A stretch of 64,000 bases of DNA from Paracoccus endophyticus (lineage in GTDB: Bacteria > Pseudomonadota > Alphaproteobacteria > Rhodobacterales > Rhodobacteraceae): positions 1 through 64,000 of the forward strand of contig NZ_QLUV01000010.1 in the NCBI RefSeq assembly GCF_003286075.1, read 5' to 3'. A model generated the notes under the pieces. That model was not told the DNA's origin. It did not search any database and saw nothing but the letters and a program-made list of their open reading frames with translations. Below, piece after piece: positions 1 through 9,099 of this stretch. Positions within the stretch are counted from its first letter, which is position 1, and each line of letters begins with the position of its first letter. The position numbers were made by a program, and so were the translations under genes.

Positions 1-84
1 TGATCTCCCTGGCGGTTGCCGCCGCCGGTTGGGTGGGTGAGACTTCACCCGGAGATTACGCCGCCTTCCAATTTCCACCACTTC

Positions 85-1800
85 CGAGACACGACCGGCG
101 CGGGGATGAACCGATCACGCGCATCAACTCGCTCGGCATCAAGGCCTGTTCCCCGCAGGCGCGGGGATGAACCGGGGTTTGAGCGGTTGCCGATCTATGT
201 GAATCACTGTTCCCCGCAGGCGCGGGGATGAACCATCGCATGGATGGGCGACCACCGGGGCACCGCTCTGTTCCCCGCAGGCGCGGGGATGAACCGGCAG
301 ATGCCGAGACGGCACGCAAGGCGCAGGCCTGTTCCCCGCAGGCGCGGGGATGAACCTGTGGGCATTTTCGCCGGGCCGCAGGTGATGCGCTGTTCCCCGC
401 AGGCGCGGGGATGAACCGGTGAGCGAGGAGGAGGGCGAGTTCGACCATCTCTGTTCCCCGCAGGCGCGGGGATGAACTGAGAGGGCGGGACGTGTCATTC
501 GGCGGCATCCACTGTTCCCCGCAGGCGCGGGGATGAACCGGGCGGGACCGGCGGCGTCATCCCATTCAAATACTGTTCCCCGCAGGCGCGGGGATGAACC
601 GCCCGGCGAGTGGATCGACGCCTCCATCCAGCTCTGTTCCCCGCAGGCGCGGGGATGAACCGCCATGGTCTTCGCGCAGCAGCTGGTCGAGGCCCTGTTC
701 CCCGCAGGCGCGGGGATGAACCGCCACGGCGGGGTGACGGCTCGGCAACTGCTCGCTGTTCCCCGCAGGCGCGGGGATGAACCGCGCACCCGCCAGATCA
801 GCGCCGACGACTGGGACTGTTCCCCGCAGGCGCGGGGATGAACCGGGCCAGCAGCTTTTCCTCGTGGCGTTCGGCGACTGTTCCCCGCAGGCGCGGGGAT
901 GAACCGATCTCGCCTGCGGTGCAGAGGCGGCAGGGGGCCTGTTCCCCGCAGGCGCGGGGATGAACCGACGCTCAATCCCTAGCGCGCCCAGGTCGATTTC
1001 TGTTCCCCGCAGGCGCGGGGATGAACCGTCGCTGGCATCGAATACGACTACGACGAGACCCTGTTCCCCGCAGGCGCGGGGATGAACCGCGCAGCATCGT
1101 GATGGGGCATTTCGTCAATCGCTGTTCCCCGCAGGCGCGGGGATGAACCCCGGCCAAGACGAAAAAGCCCACCTGGGTGATCCTGTTCCCCGCAGGCGCG
1201 GGGATGAACCGGGCGGGCTTTGGAACCGGCCGCTGCGGCGCGGCTGTTCCCCGCAGGCGCGGGGATGAACCGTGTGACCGCCGGCGAGGGTGCCCCGAAA
1301 CGAGCTGTTCCCCGCAGGCGCGGGGATGAACCGGCGCGCATCCGCAGCGGGGACATCGATACCCTCTGTTCCCCGCAGGCGCGGGGATGAACCGCCACGG
1401 CGGTGAAGATGTCCGGGGGCTGGCTCCTGTTCCCCGCAGGCGCGGGGATGAACCGGCGGCGCCGCGCTGGACGGCGGCGCGGATGCGCTGTTCCCCGCAG
1501 GCGCGGGGATGAACCGGTCGCGGTGGGCCAGATCGTCCCGTTCCGCGGCTGTTCCCCGCAGGCGCGGGGATGAACCGGACCCGTCCACGCAGGTGGGCTG
1601 CATCATCGTCTGTTCCCCGCAGGCGCGGGGATGAACCGCGGCGTGCCCTATATCGCCGACAGCGCCGCAACTGTTCCCCGCAGGCGCGGGGATGAACCGT
1701 CCTCGGATGAGGCGAACGAGTTGCGCCGCCCCTGTTCCCCGCAGGCGCGGGGATGAACCGCCGCCTGCACGGCCCAGAGTTCGGCGGCCTTGCTGTTCCC
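85..1800 (+). CRISPR. Type I-E CRISPR array, 28 spacers
   Basis: A 29-bp repeat, beginning CTGTTCCCCGCAGG and ending GGGGATGAACCG, recurs at an exact 61-bp period from 146 to 1760 (27 full copies) with 32-bp spacers. The 3' end ATGAACCG is the crRNA 5' handle typical of type I-E, so the array reads on the plus strand and the leader should be on the left. Four copies carry one change near the 3' end: 207-235 (last G to A), 329-357 (G to T), 451-479 (C to T at position 28) and 1122-1150 (G to C). Both ends are irregular: the copy at 85-113 matches only in its last 17 bases, and the final copy at 1793 stops after 8 bases. The 84 bp to the left are GC-rich, with a small hairpin at 35-50 and no A+T-rich leader. 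No cas gene is in the window; they could lie to the left of position 1. Confidence 0.97.
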
Positions 1801-1897
1801 TGTCAAACGACATCAGGAACTGGACTGGCGCATTGCCTCGCATGAAAGGTGACCGAAGGATGCCCGGCAGCTGACCGTTCGGCGACCGCGATCAGGG

Positions 1898-1981
1898 TCA
1901 GTGGCGGGCGGCGGGGCGATGGCGGGAAAGATCAGCATGGCCGCTGGAGGCGCCGGTGATGAACAGGGTCTTGCCGGTCAT
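1898..1981 (-). pseudogene. Remnant of a short-chain dehydrogenase/reductase
   Basis: From an ATG at 1981, preceded by a good ribosome site (GGAGGAAGA on the minus strand), the protein starts MTGKTLFITGASSG, the nucleotide-binding start of a short-chain dehydrogenase. Right after the TGASSG motif the reading continues as unrelated sequence and stops after 27 codons; an intact gene would have about 250. The break lies between the CRISPR array and the IS21 element, so the 3' part was probably lost in a rearrangement there. The dehydrogenase start is clear; which dehydrogenase it was cannot be told. Confidence 0.7.
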
Positions 1982-2247
1982 GGGTCTTCCTCCGGTCGGG
2001 GCAGTGCCTGAAGCGCGCCGTTCTGCGCGCGGTAGTGTCCGCGCAGGTGGTGTAATTTCGCTGGCGCTGCCGGTGTAACCCGAGGTGGCCATCGAGGTGT
2101 ATGGTCGAGGTGGAGTTTCGACGCTTCAACCCCGGACTGTTGATTTTCATCCGGAACTGACCCGGGTAGGCGCGTAATTTCCACTGAGAACTGACCCATG
2201 TGACCCTTCCCCAAAGCGGAGCGCGGCGGGGTAACGGAGTGATCCAC

Positions 2248-3777
2248 ATGGGACTTTTGAACATCATTCGACGCATGGCGTTGCGGGAGAAGCTGCCGAT
2301 CCGGGAGATCGCACGGCGGACCGGTCTGTCGCGCAACACCATCAGGAAGTATCTGAACGCTGGCACCATCGAGCCGAGGTTCGCAACGCCTGAGCGGCCG
2401 AGCAAGCTCGATCCGTTTGCCGAGAAGCTGGCGGCGTGGCTGAAGACGGAAGCCGGCAAGTCACGCAAGCAGCGCCGGACGCTGAAGCAGCTCCATGCCG
2501 ACCTTGTGGCACTCGGCTTCACCGGCTCCTACGGCCGGGTCGCGGCCTTTGCCCGGCAATGGCGGGTGGACCGGCAGCGCGAGCAGCAGACCACAGGGCG
2601 CGGCACCTTCGTTCCGCTGATCTTCCGCCCGGGCGAGGCCTTCCAGTTCGACTGGAGCGAGGATTACGCGGTGCTGGGGGGCGAGCGCACGAAGCTTCAG
2701 GTCGCCCACATCAAGCTGGCGCACAGCCGGGCCTTCCTGGTCCGGGCCTATCTGCTGCAAACCCACGAGATGCTGTTCGATGCCCACTGGCACGGGTTCC
2801 GCGTCTTCGGCGGCGTGCCGGGCCGCGGCATCTACGACAACATGAAGACGGCGGTCGATCGCGTCGGTCGCGGGAAGGAACGGCAGGTCAACATCCGCTT
2901 CCTCGCCATGACCAACCACTATGTCTTCGAGCCTGAGTTCTGCAATCCTGCGTCAGGGTGGGAGAAGGGGCAGGTCGAGAAGAACGTCCAGGATGCACGC
3001 CCTCGTTTGTGGCAGCCGATGCCGAACTTTCCTGACCTGGCGGCGCTGAACGCCTGGCTGGAACGGCGCTGCCTGGAGTTGTGGCGCGAGATCCCGCACG
3101 GGGTTTTGCCCGGAACGGTCGCCGACGCCTGGGCTGAGGAGCAAACTGCGCTGATGCCGCTGCCGCCTGCCTTCGACGGCTTCGTCGAGCGGAGCAAGCG
3201 TGTCTCGCCCACCTGTCTGATCAGCTTCGAACGCAATCGCTACAGCGTGCCGGCGCCCTTCGCCAACCGGCCCGTCAGCCTGAGGGTCTACCCGGATCGG
3301 CTGGTGGTTGCTGCCGAGGGACAGATCCTGTGCGAACATGAGCGGGTGATCCAGCGGTCCCATCACCTGCCGTCGCGCACGATCTATGACTGGCGGCATT
3401 ATCTGGCCGTCATCCAGCGCAAGCCGGGTGCCCTCAGGAACGGTGCGCCCTTCGCGGAACTGCCCCCGGCTTTCCGGCAATTGCAGGACCAGATGCTGCG
3501 ACGACCCGGTGGCGATCGGGAGATGGTCGATATCCTGGCGCTGGTCCTGCACCACGATGAGCAGGCCGTGCTGGTTGCTGTGGAAATGGCTCTGGCCGAA
3601 GGCGTCGCGACCAAGACCCATGTGCTGAATCTGCTGCACAGGCTGATCGACGGCAAGACCAGCGGGGGTCCTGGTATCGATACTCCGCAGGCGCTGGTCC
3701 TGCGCCACGAGCCAAAGGCGAACGTCGAACGCTATGACGACCTGCGGGCGCAGATCGGAGACCGCCATGCGTCATGA
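2248..3777 (+). CDS. istA: IS21-family transposase IstA
   Basis: 509-residue DDE transposase that cuts and joins the IS ends. The N-terminus ([19 protein letters not shown]) is the usual helix-turn-helix. The catalytic acids sit in FQFDWSED, in [12 protein letters not shown] and in the [10 protein letters not shown] segment, as in other IstA proteins; the C-terminal part ([10 protein letters not shown]...) is the family's beta-barrel region. I chose the ATG at 2248 because GGAG stands about 8 bases before it and the protein then begins [10 protein letters not shown]; an in-frame start 16 codons earlier would lie in the inner end repeat. Its stop overlaps the start of istB by 11 bp, as is normal for IS21. 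It looks intact. Confidence 0.93.
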   Translation: MGLLNIIRRMALREKLPIREIARRTGLSRNTIRKYLNAGTIEPRFATPERPSKLDPFAEKLAAWLKTEAGKSRKQRRTLKQLHADLVALGFTGSYGRVAAFARQWRVDRQREQQTTGRGTFVPLIFRPGEAFQFDWSEDYAVLGGERTKLQVAHIKLAHSRAFLVRAYLLQTHEMLFDAHWHGFRVFGGVPGRGIYDNMKTAVDRVGRGKERQVNIRFLAMTNHYVFEPEFCNPASGWEKGQVEKNVQDARPRLWQPMPNFPDLAALNAWLERRCLELWREIPHGVLPGTVADAWAEEQTALMPLPPAFDGFVERSKRVSPTCLISFERNRYSVPAPFANRPVSLRVYPDRLVVAAEGQILCEHERVIQRSHHLPSRTIYDWRHYLAVIQRKPGALRNGAPFAELPPAFRQLQDQMLRRPGGDREMVDILALVLHHDEQAVLVAVEMALAEGVATKTHVLNLLHRLIDGKTSGGPGIDTPQALVLRHEPKANVERYDDLRAQIGDRHAS

Positions 3778-4561
3778 TCCCGCCAGTGCTGCCATCGTCA
3801 TCATGCTTCGCAGCCTGAAGATGCACGGAATGGCCCAGGCCGTCGCCGACCTGATCGAACAGGGGGCGCCGGCATTCGAGGCGGCCGTGCCGATCCTGTC
3901 CCAGCTGCTGAAGGCCGAACTGGCGGAACGCGAAGTGCGCTCCATTGCCTATCACATGAAGGCCGCGCGCTTCCCGGCCTACAAGGATCTCTCGGGCTTC
4001 GACTTCGCTGCCAGCGAGATCAACGAGGCCACGGTGCGCCAGCTCCACCGCTGCGAGTTCATCGACGGCGCGCAGAACGTCGTGCTGATCGGCGGCCCCG
4101 GCACCGGCAAGACCCATGTCGCAACCGCTCTCGGCATCCAGGCCATCGAGCATCACCGGCGAAAGGTCCGGTTCTTCTCCACCATCGAACTGGTCAACGC
4201 GCTCGAGCAGGAAAAGGCCAGGGGCAAGGCCGGACAGATCGCTGAAAGCCTGACCCGGCTCGATCTCGTGATCCTGGACGAACTGGGCTACTTGCCGTTT
4301 AGCGCCTCGGGCGGTGCGCTGCTCTTCCATCTCCTGAGCAAGCTTTATGAGCGCACCAGCGTCGTGATTACCACCAACCTCGGCTTCAGCGAATGGGCCT
4401 CGGTCTTCGCCGACGCCAAAATGACCACCGCGCTGCTCGATCGCCTCACCCACCGCTGCCACATCCTGGAGACCGGAAACGACAGCTTCCGCTTCAAGGC
4501 AAGCTCAGCGGCAGCAGCCAGGAAAACCAAGGAGGCCGGCCATGCCTTGACCCAAGCCTGA
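3767..4561 (+). CDS. istB: IS21-family helper ATPase IstB
   Basis: 264-residue AAA+ ATPase that assists IstA in target choice and strand transfer. It has the Walker A motif [11 protein letters not shown], Walker [10 protein letters not shown] and the sensor region [12 protein letters not shown]. The start at 3767 (MRHDPASAA) lies inside the end of istA with GGAG a few bases upstream, the translationally coupled arrangement of this family. No frameshift or loss of motif is seen, so the element may still be able to move. Confidence 0.93.
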   Translation: MRHDPASAAIVIMLRSLKMHGMAQAVADLIEQGAPAFEAAVPILSQLLKAELAEREVRSIAYHMKAARFPAYKDLSGFDFAASEINEATVRQLHRCEFIDGAQNVVLIGGPGTGKTHVATALGIQAIEHHRRKVRFFSTIELVNALEQEKARGKAGQIAESLTRLDLVILDELGYLPFSASGGALLFHLLSKLYERTSVVITTNLGFSEWASVFADAKMTTALLDRLTHRCHILETGNDSFRFKASSAAAARKTKEAGHALTQA

Positions 4562-4661
4562 CCCACGAAACATAACCTGAAGGTGGGTCACTTCTCGATG
4601 GAAAACCCGGGTCAGTTTCAGGTGAAAATCAACACTCAGGCCATCTGGGGAATTACACCAC

Positions 4662-5013
4662 ATTGACGGACGTGATCCTGCGCGCGCAGCCGTCATGCGA
4701 TCCTAAGCGCGCCCTTCCGTCCAGGCAACGCCGCTTGCCGGGCCACTTGCCGGTGTCGTCGGCATGGCTCCAATTCGGGCGGAACCTCTCAAGGGACGTG
4801 CTTGCCGCCGTGAAGGCCCGCAGACGCATCGTGCGACCGGTCGCCTCGGCGCGCCTGCTGACTGAGCACCGACCTTCACGCGGAACGGACCTGGTGCTGG
4901 CGTCGGTGCTGGCTGGGACGGGGCGTCCAATCCAGGATGCGGACCGTATGATAGCTGGCCTTATGGCGGTCATCTCGGCCGACACGGCTCTTGAAACCGC
5001 TGAGCAGTGGCGG
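4662..5013. other. Unassigned interval between the IS and the integrase
   Basis: About 350 bp with open frames on both strands but no recognisable protein, no ribosome site that favours one frame and no repeat. It may be decayed coding DNA left by the rearrangements on this side of the IS. Confidence 0.5.
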
Positions 5014-5050
5014 AGCCGGTCTGCTGAAGGAAATGAACAGCAGACCGGCT
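5014..5050 (-). terminator. Hairpin downstream of the integrase gene
   Basis: A perfect 13-bp inverted repeat (AGCCGGTCTGCTG, 11-base loop, CAGCAGACCGGCT) ends 10 bp beyond the integrase stop at 5061. There is no strong T run, so it is a likely but not classical terminator. Confidence 0.55.
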
Positions 5051-5060
5051 TCCGGCGTGA

Positions 5061-6302
5061 TCAGATCTGCTCAAGCAAGCGCGCCGGCAGATTTCCAGCT
5101 GTCACGTAGTCCGCCCAGTCGCGCATGAGGATTCTTCGTTCGGTGAGAAGGTCCTCCCGAAGATAGGCCTCTTCGAGCGGCGGCAGACGATGCGCAAGAG
5201 CGAACTCGATGGCGTCGTGCTCATAGCGGCGCTGTGCCCGCGCCCAGCCCTTGAAGCTTGACCGGAAGCCATGTCCGGTAATCGAAGGATCGAAACCCTT
5301 CACCAGTTTCAGGGCGGTGTTCTCGCAGATGACGCCGGACCGGTTCCGTGGCTTGCCGAACACAAAGGCGGGATCCTGGGTCAGCAGCAGCGCATTCTCC
5401 CAGACGATCTCGGCCTGCGGGCTCAGAGGCACGCGATGCTCCCGCCCCCGCTTCATCAACTCGGCGGGCGTGGTCCAGGTTGATGCCCGGGCATTCCGGA
5501 ACCCGGGGCGGGCGAAGCGAACCTCGCCCGTGCGCTTGGCGCTCAGCACCAGCAGCATGACGAACTGTCGCGTCTGCTCGTCGCAGGGAGCCTCCTGCAG
5601 CCAGGCCCAGAACTCCGGGACGCGCTCCCAGACCAGCGCGCCGAAGTGCTTGGTCCGACGCCGCACATGGCCATAGGCGATCTTGGGGTCGAAATCGGCA
5701 GGACTGATCCCGACATCATGCTCGAGCTTGGCGACCTCGAAGACCTCGCGGATCCGGCCGAGCGTCCGGCGCGCCGTCTCGTTCTTGCTGTGCCAGATCG
5801 GACGGAGTGCCTCCACCACCTCGAGCCGCGCGACCTCGCAAATCGGACGGTTGCCCAGCGTTGGGAAGGCATAGGCCACCATCGTGTTCCAGTTCTGGTC
5901 GATGTGCTTGCCGTTCTTCAGTCCGGCGCGCTTACGCTTGAACCAGACCTCCGCAACCTCGCGGAAAGTGACCTGACGGGTAGGCGCGTTCGCAGGTGCA
6001 TCGCCGGTTGCGCCGTTATCCGAACGCAGCGCGGTGCGGATCCGATCGGCAGTCCAGCCGCGCGAGGACTGGAGGCGCACCCAACCCGCGACGTCACGGG
6101 CTTCCTTGAGGCTGAGTTCCGGAAAGACCCCAAGGCTCACCCACACCCTGGAAGAGGAGCCGGGCTCCTTGCCGACCTGCACCTGGAAAACCTTTTTGCC
6201 AGAAGGATAGAGGCGCAGATAAAGGCCCGAGCCGTCGCTCATGCGCTCCTTCGCGATGCCGTGCTTCGCGGCTTCGATGTGTTTCACGGTCAGTGCCATC
6301 AT
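5061..6302 (-). CDS. P4-type tyrosine recombinase (intact integrase)
   Basis: 413-residue site-specific recombinase of the P4 integrase family, with an N-terminal DUF4102-type DNA-binding domain (MALTVKHIEAAKHG...SGLYLRLYPSGKK) and a C-terminal catalytic domain. The catalytic set is visible: R257 in KRTGEVR, H344 and R347 in HGFRSSF, H371 in LAHRL and the nucleophile Y380 in EEAYLRED. The start is an ATGATG pair after CGGAGA. Length and motifs are those of a working enzyme. It lies just outside the left end of the satellite element and reads the same way as that element's own broken integrase. It probably belongs to a neighbouring island whose other genes have gone or lie to the left; it could also act on the satellite if the sites match. 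Confidence 0.9.
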   Translation of the reverse strand: MMALTVKHIEAAKHGIAKERMSDGSGLYLRLYPSGKKVFQVQVGKEPGSSSRVWVSLGVFPELSLKEARDVAGWVRLQSSRGWTADRIRTALRSDNGATGDAPANAPTRQVTFREVAEVWFKRKRAGLKNGKHIDQNWNTMVAYAFPTLGNRPICEVARLEVVEALRPIWHSKNETARRTLGRIREVFEVAKLEHDVGISPADFDPKIAYGHVRRRTKHFGALVWERVPEFWAWLQEAPCDEQTRQFVMLLVLSAKRTGEVRFARPGFRNARASTWTTPAELMKRGREHRVPLSPQAEIVWENALLLTQDPAFVFGKPRNRSGVICENTALKLVKGFDPSITGHGFRSSFKGWARAQRRYEHDAIEFALAHRLPPLEEAYLREDLLTERRILMRDWADYVTAGNLPARLLEQI

Positions 6303-6672
6303 GGTCTCCGTTATGCGCTACCCGGACACGGCAAAGGTAGCGAACGGCACTGAGCTGGTCTAAATCCGCATGAGGCCCGATGAGGGCTTCTGACGGATAA
6401 AGGTTATTTATCACAGCTACTTGGTTGCCATTCGTGAGGTTCGATGAAGGCGCTTGAAACCATGTTCTCGGTTTCTTCGTCTCCGCCAGACATCCCTGCA
6501 AGACATTGTTTTCATTGAGGGTTTCCGTGTTCGCTCCGGTTTCCCCACGGGCTTCCCCACACAATCGCGTGATGTTAAGCACAACCCGGCTTTGAAGCTC
6601 GTGCCCGCCGGTCGCCCCATCCCCCGACGAACGCGGCCATAGTGCGCACGAGAAGGCCGAGGGCGTCACGGA
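6303..6672. other. Gap holding the likely left junction of the satellite
   Basis: No supported gene. The interval holds two direct copies of TTCCCCAC at 6541-6548 and 6553-6560, a pair that recurs at the far end of the element (17815-17841). Tyrosine-integrase arm sites often occur as such repeats. No tRNA or core att duplication was found. Confidence 0.4.
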
Positions 6673-7350
6673 CTAGCTGATACGACAGAAGGCTATCGAC
6701 TGATCGCCGCTGTAGGGGCTTCGTATCTGCAAGGTCCAACCCGGATCGAACGTCGCTCCTTGTCCCTTCATCATTTTGACTAAATCAGGGCAAAGCGCAC
6801 GAGCTTCGCTTGCTATCATATCAATTGATATGATAATTTCACTATTCCATAAGCTAACTTCGCAAGGAGAGGAAGTTAGGCCGGTTCTATCAACCATTTT
6901 ACAGAACGCCCGCGCCCACTGCCCAGGAAGTATCTCTGTTGTGTTCTCAGCGTTTTTTCTAGGTGCTTCCGTTTCTGGCACTTTGTCAGCGTGGTCGGCT
7001 GGTCGAGGTCGCGGTCGCGGATTTCCAGTTTGTGCATTTAGCGCAGGGACGGTGTCGAGAGCTGCAACTGTTGGCGCCGCCGGTGCTACCTTGTTCTGAG
7101 TTGCACTGCTACCTTCCTGTATATCACCAGAAGGTTCAACCGTAGTCCCTGTTGACGTATCCGAGACGCTAACAACGTCAGAATCAAAGGAGATCACAGC
7201 GCCGCCTATAAGGCACAGGAAAGCTCCTAGAAGTCCTAACCCCGACCTTTTCAAGTGCAGCAACCGGGGCTTCTGGAAAACTGTCATAATTAGCTGCACT
7301 ACCGAAAACACAGCAAAACCGACGAAACACAAAGCTAACAATATGTTCAT
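6673..7350 (-). CDS. Membrane-anchored protein of unknown function, likely cargo
   Basis: 225 residues. Two hydrophobic segments lie at the N-terminus (residues about 2-25 and 38-56), followed by a Thr/Ala/Pro-rich stretch of about 90 residues containing PRPRPRP, and then a compact C-terminal domain with four cysteines (FCKMVDRT, SPCEVSLW, ALCPDLV, AFCRIS). I do not recognise it. Base composition is lower in G+C than in the head genes next to it, as cargo genes of phages and satellites often are. It is the last gene on the minus strand after portal, separated by 76 bp. A role in excluding other phages or altering the cell surface would fit the position but is only a guess. Confidence 0.6.
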   Translation of the reverse strand: MNILLALCFVGFAVFSVVQLIMTVFQKPRLLHLKRSGLGLLGAFLCLIGGAVISFDSDVVSVSDTSTGTTVEPSGDIQEGSSATQNKVAPAAPTVAALDTVPALNAQTGNPRPRPRPADHADKVPETEAPRKNAENTTEILPGQWARAFCKMVDRTGLTSSPCEVSLWNSEIIISIDMIASEARALCPDLVKMMKGQGATFDPGWTLQIRSPYSGDQSIAFCRIS

Positions 7351-7426
7351 ATTGCATACTCATAGAACGGTGGGAAGATTTTTAGTGAACCACACCATCC
7401 CATTCCCTGCTCTGTCAAGCTTCCCG

Positions 7427-8518
7427 TCAGGCGATGCCGTCGCCCTCTGACCAGTTCACCTTTTCCAGTGTGGCCTGCACCACGTCATCGGACAGGCCCG
7501 CCTCTTTGGCCTGCGCCAGCGCGCCGATGATCGTCGCCAGCGCCCGCGCGCGGCCCGACACGTCGAAGGCTTGCAGCGGACGGCCCACGTCGATTTCCAC
7601 CGATGCGCCCAGCTTGGCGGTGAGTTCCTGCGCCATCAGCGCCGCCATCGGCTGCAACTGCCACACGGCCAGATGCCGCTGCGCTTCGCGGATCGCCGGT
7701 CCCTGTCCGTTCGGCACCAGCAGGCAGGGCAGGACGCCGAAGGCGGTGCAGATCGCGCCACGGGCCGCTTGCAGGGCGTCGGGGAAGCCCGAACGCGACA
7801 GGTCGGGGGACAGGTCGGACGGCCGCCAGTCAGCGGCAGGGGCAGGCCCCCCGGCGGCTTGGACCTGCACGCTCTCGCGCACAAGCACGCGACCCCGGTA
7901 GCCTTGCAGGCCCCGCGATATGTCGTCCAGATCAAGCTCGGCCGCTTCGGGGAAAGGGATCACGGACGACCCGAAGGGGGCATCCCGATACACGTCGCGC
8001 AACGCGACCTCGACCGCCGCCAGCAACTCGGCCGACAGGCTGGACCGCGCCAGGGGGGACCGCCCAGCCCACGGCGCGGACGGCGCAGCCCCGATGCGGA
8101 CGTGCAAAACCTCGGCCGCAAGCCGCGTCTCGGCCCGCCCCCCGTTCACGTCCGGCACGGTCACGCGGTAGGCCACCGGCTGCCCCCCGCGCGTGCTGAT
8201 GGTCCAGTCGGTCGCGGGCGCAAGCGTGCCATCCTCGCGCACGATCCACAGGGCTTCGCCGGTCAGGGCCAAGGACCGCGCCGTCATGGCAAGCTGGGCC
8301 GGGCCGAACAAGTCAGTGCCCGATACGTCCGCGAGGGCCATGCCGTTTTCCCACAAGGTCACGCAGGTTTGCACCGTCGCGGTCAGTTCGGCCAAGTTGG
8401 ACCGGCCGAACAGGTATTCCGCCCGCGCCGCGACAATCTGATGTGTCACGCCGACATATTCGGCGCGCTTTTCAACGGGGGGCGCATCACGGCGCAACAG
8501 ACGGTCAAGCAATTTCAC
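7427..8518 (-). CDS. Phage portal protein, HK97 type
   Basis: 363 residues resembling HK97-family portals, which form the dodecameric ring through which DNA enters the head. The N-terminus (MKLLDRLLRR...) and the central part (LALTGEALWIVRED, EVLHVRIGAAPSAPWAGRSPL, AICTAFGVLPCLLVPNGQGPAIREAQRH) follow the family pattern, where a short membrane-like or stem region precedes a helix ending in the clip domain. Its ATG overlaps the stop of the preceding gene by 4 bp (ATGA). It is unusual for portal to come last in the head module. The protein is slightly short for the family (about 380-420) but shows no break. Confidence 0.85.
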   Translation of the reverse strand: MKLLDRLLRRDAPPVEKRAEYVGVTHQIVAARAEYLFGRSNLAELTATVQTCVTLWENGMALADVSGTDLFGPAQLAMTARSLALTGEALWIVREDGTLAPATDWTISTRGGQPVAYRVTVPDVNGGRAETRLAAEVLHVRIGAAPSAPWAGRSPLARSSLSAELLAAVEVALRDVYRDAPFGSSVIPFPEAAELDLDDISRGLQGYRGRVLVRESVQVQAAGGPAPAADWRPSDLSPDLSRSGFPDALQAARGAICTAFGVLPCLLVPNGQGPAIREAQRHLAVWQLQPMAALMAQELTAKLGASVEIDVGRPLQAFDVSGRARALATIIGALAQAKEAGLSDDVVQATLEKVNWSEGDGIA

Positions 8519-9099
8519 AGGTATTTGCCTTTCGTCTTTTTGAACGGCAGCAGGATGGACGCCGCGCCGGACGCAAACAGCGCGTTGGCAACCGGGTTGC
8601 GGCCCTTGCGCCAGCTTTCGGTCACGTCACCGCCCAAGCTGATCGAATAGCTTTCAGCGGCGATATGCGCGCCCTCGGGGGCTTTCTGGACCTCGGCCAG
8701 ATAGTTGGCGAACATGCCCGCCGCATAGGTGATTTCAGGGAATAGCGCCAATTCAAGACCGGCAAGCCCGGTGGCGCGGTAACGTCCGGCAGGGACGTAT
8801 TGCTTTCCCGCGTTGCGCGGCATCGGTGCGGGAATGGTCACGATTTCGCCGGAATTCCAATCCATGACCTGATATTCCGCGCCCTCAAAGGCAACGTCCT
8901 GTTTTTGGACAAAGCCCGGCCCCTCAAACTCGAACGTGATCGGCCGCTTGATGAAATACCGGCCTGCCCAATGCTCCAAGCGCCGCCAGATCGCGGCCGG
9001 GGGGATTGCAGCCGCATCCGGGTTGGACGTGGGCACCGGCAACCAGCCGTGCAGCGGTTGTTCCTCACGCGACCATGCGGCAAATCGAACAACCGTCAT
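8515..9099 (-). CDS. Putative phage head-tail connector protein
   Basis: 194 residues. It sits between prohead protease and portal in a row of overlapping head genes, and its stop overlaps the portal start. The order of parts (an N-terminal helix, a beta-rich insert around GPGFVQKQDV...PAGRYRATGLAG, then a helix FPEITYAAGMFANYLAEVQ) resembles gp6-like connector proteins that sit below the portal, but similarity is weak and rests partly on location. I chose the ATG at 9099, which overlaps the protease stop by one base; a GTG three codons earlier is possible. Confidence 0.5.
   Translation of the reverse strand: MTVVRFAAWSREEQPLHGWLPVPTSNPDAAAIPPAAIWRRLEHWAGRYFIKRPITFEFEGPGFVQKQDVAFEGAEYQVMDWNSGEIVTIPAPMPRNAGKQYVPAGRYRATGLAGLELALFPEITYAAGMFANYLAEVQKAPEGAHIAAESYSISLGGDVTESWRKGRNPVANALFASGAASILLPFKKTKGKYL

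Larger units (their letters stand above)
2047..4661 (+). mobile_element. IS21-family insertion sequence
   Basis: A complete istA-istB pair lies between inverted ends. The outermost match is 11 bp: GTGGTGTAATT at 2047-2057 and its complement at 4651-4661; the conventional TGT...ACA ends would be 2051 and 4657. Inside each end is a second, longer copy: 2138-2167 on the left matches the reverse complement of 4605-4634 on the right (TGTTGATTTTCA, then AACTGACCCGGGT), followed by GAGAACTGACCCA (2186-2198) against GAGAAGTGACCCA (4584-4596). Such multiple end repeats are the transposase sites of IS21 elements. The left end is about 65 bp longer than the right between outer and inner repeats. I see no clear target duplication, so the exact termini are uncertain. 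Confidence 0.88.

Noticed and set aside
114..1792. Spacers targeting the satellite in the same window
   Set aside because: Comparing the spacers and their translations with the satellite genes by eye gave no match; a proper search was not possible.
56..1843. Long open frames with SSPRLRGT and FIPAPAGN repeats on the minus strand
   Set aside because: They are translations of the CRISPR repeats and spacers, not genes.
4663..5109. Open frames on both strands between the IS and the integrase
   Set aside because: No similarity to a known protein, no ribosome site and overlap with the integrase hairpin; left as unassigned.
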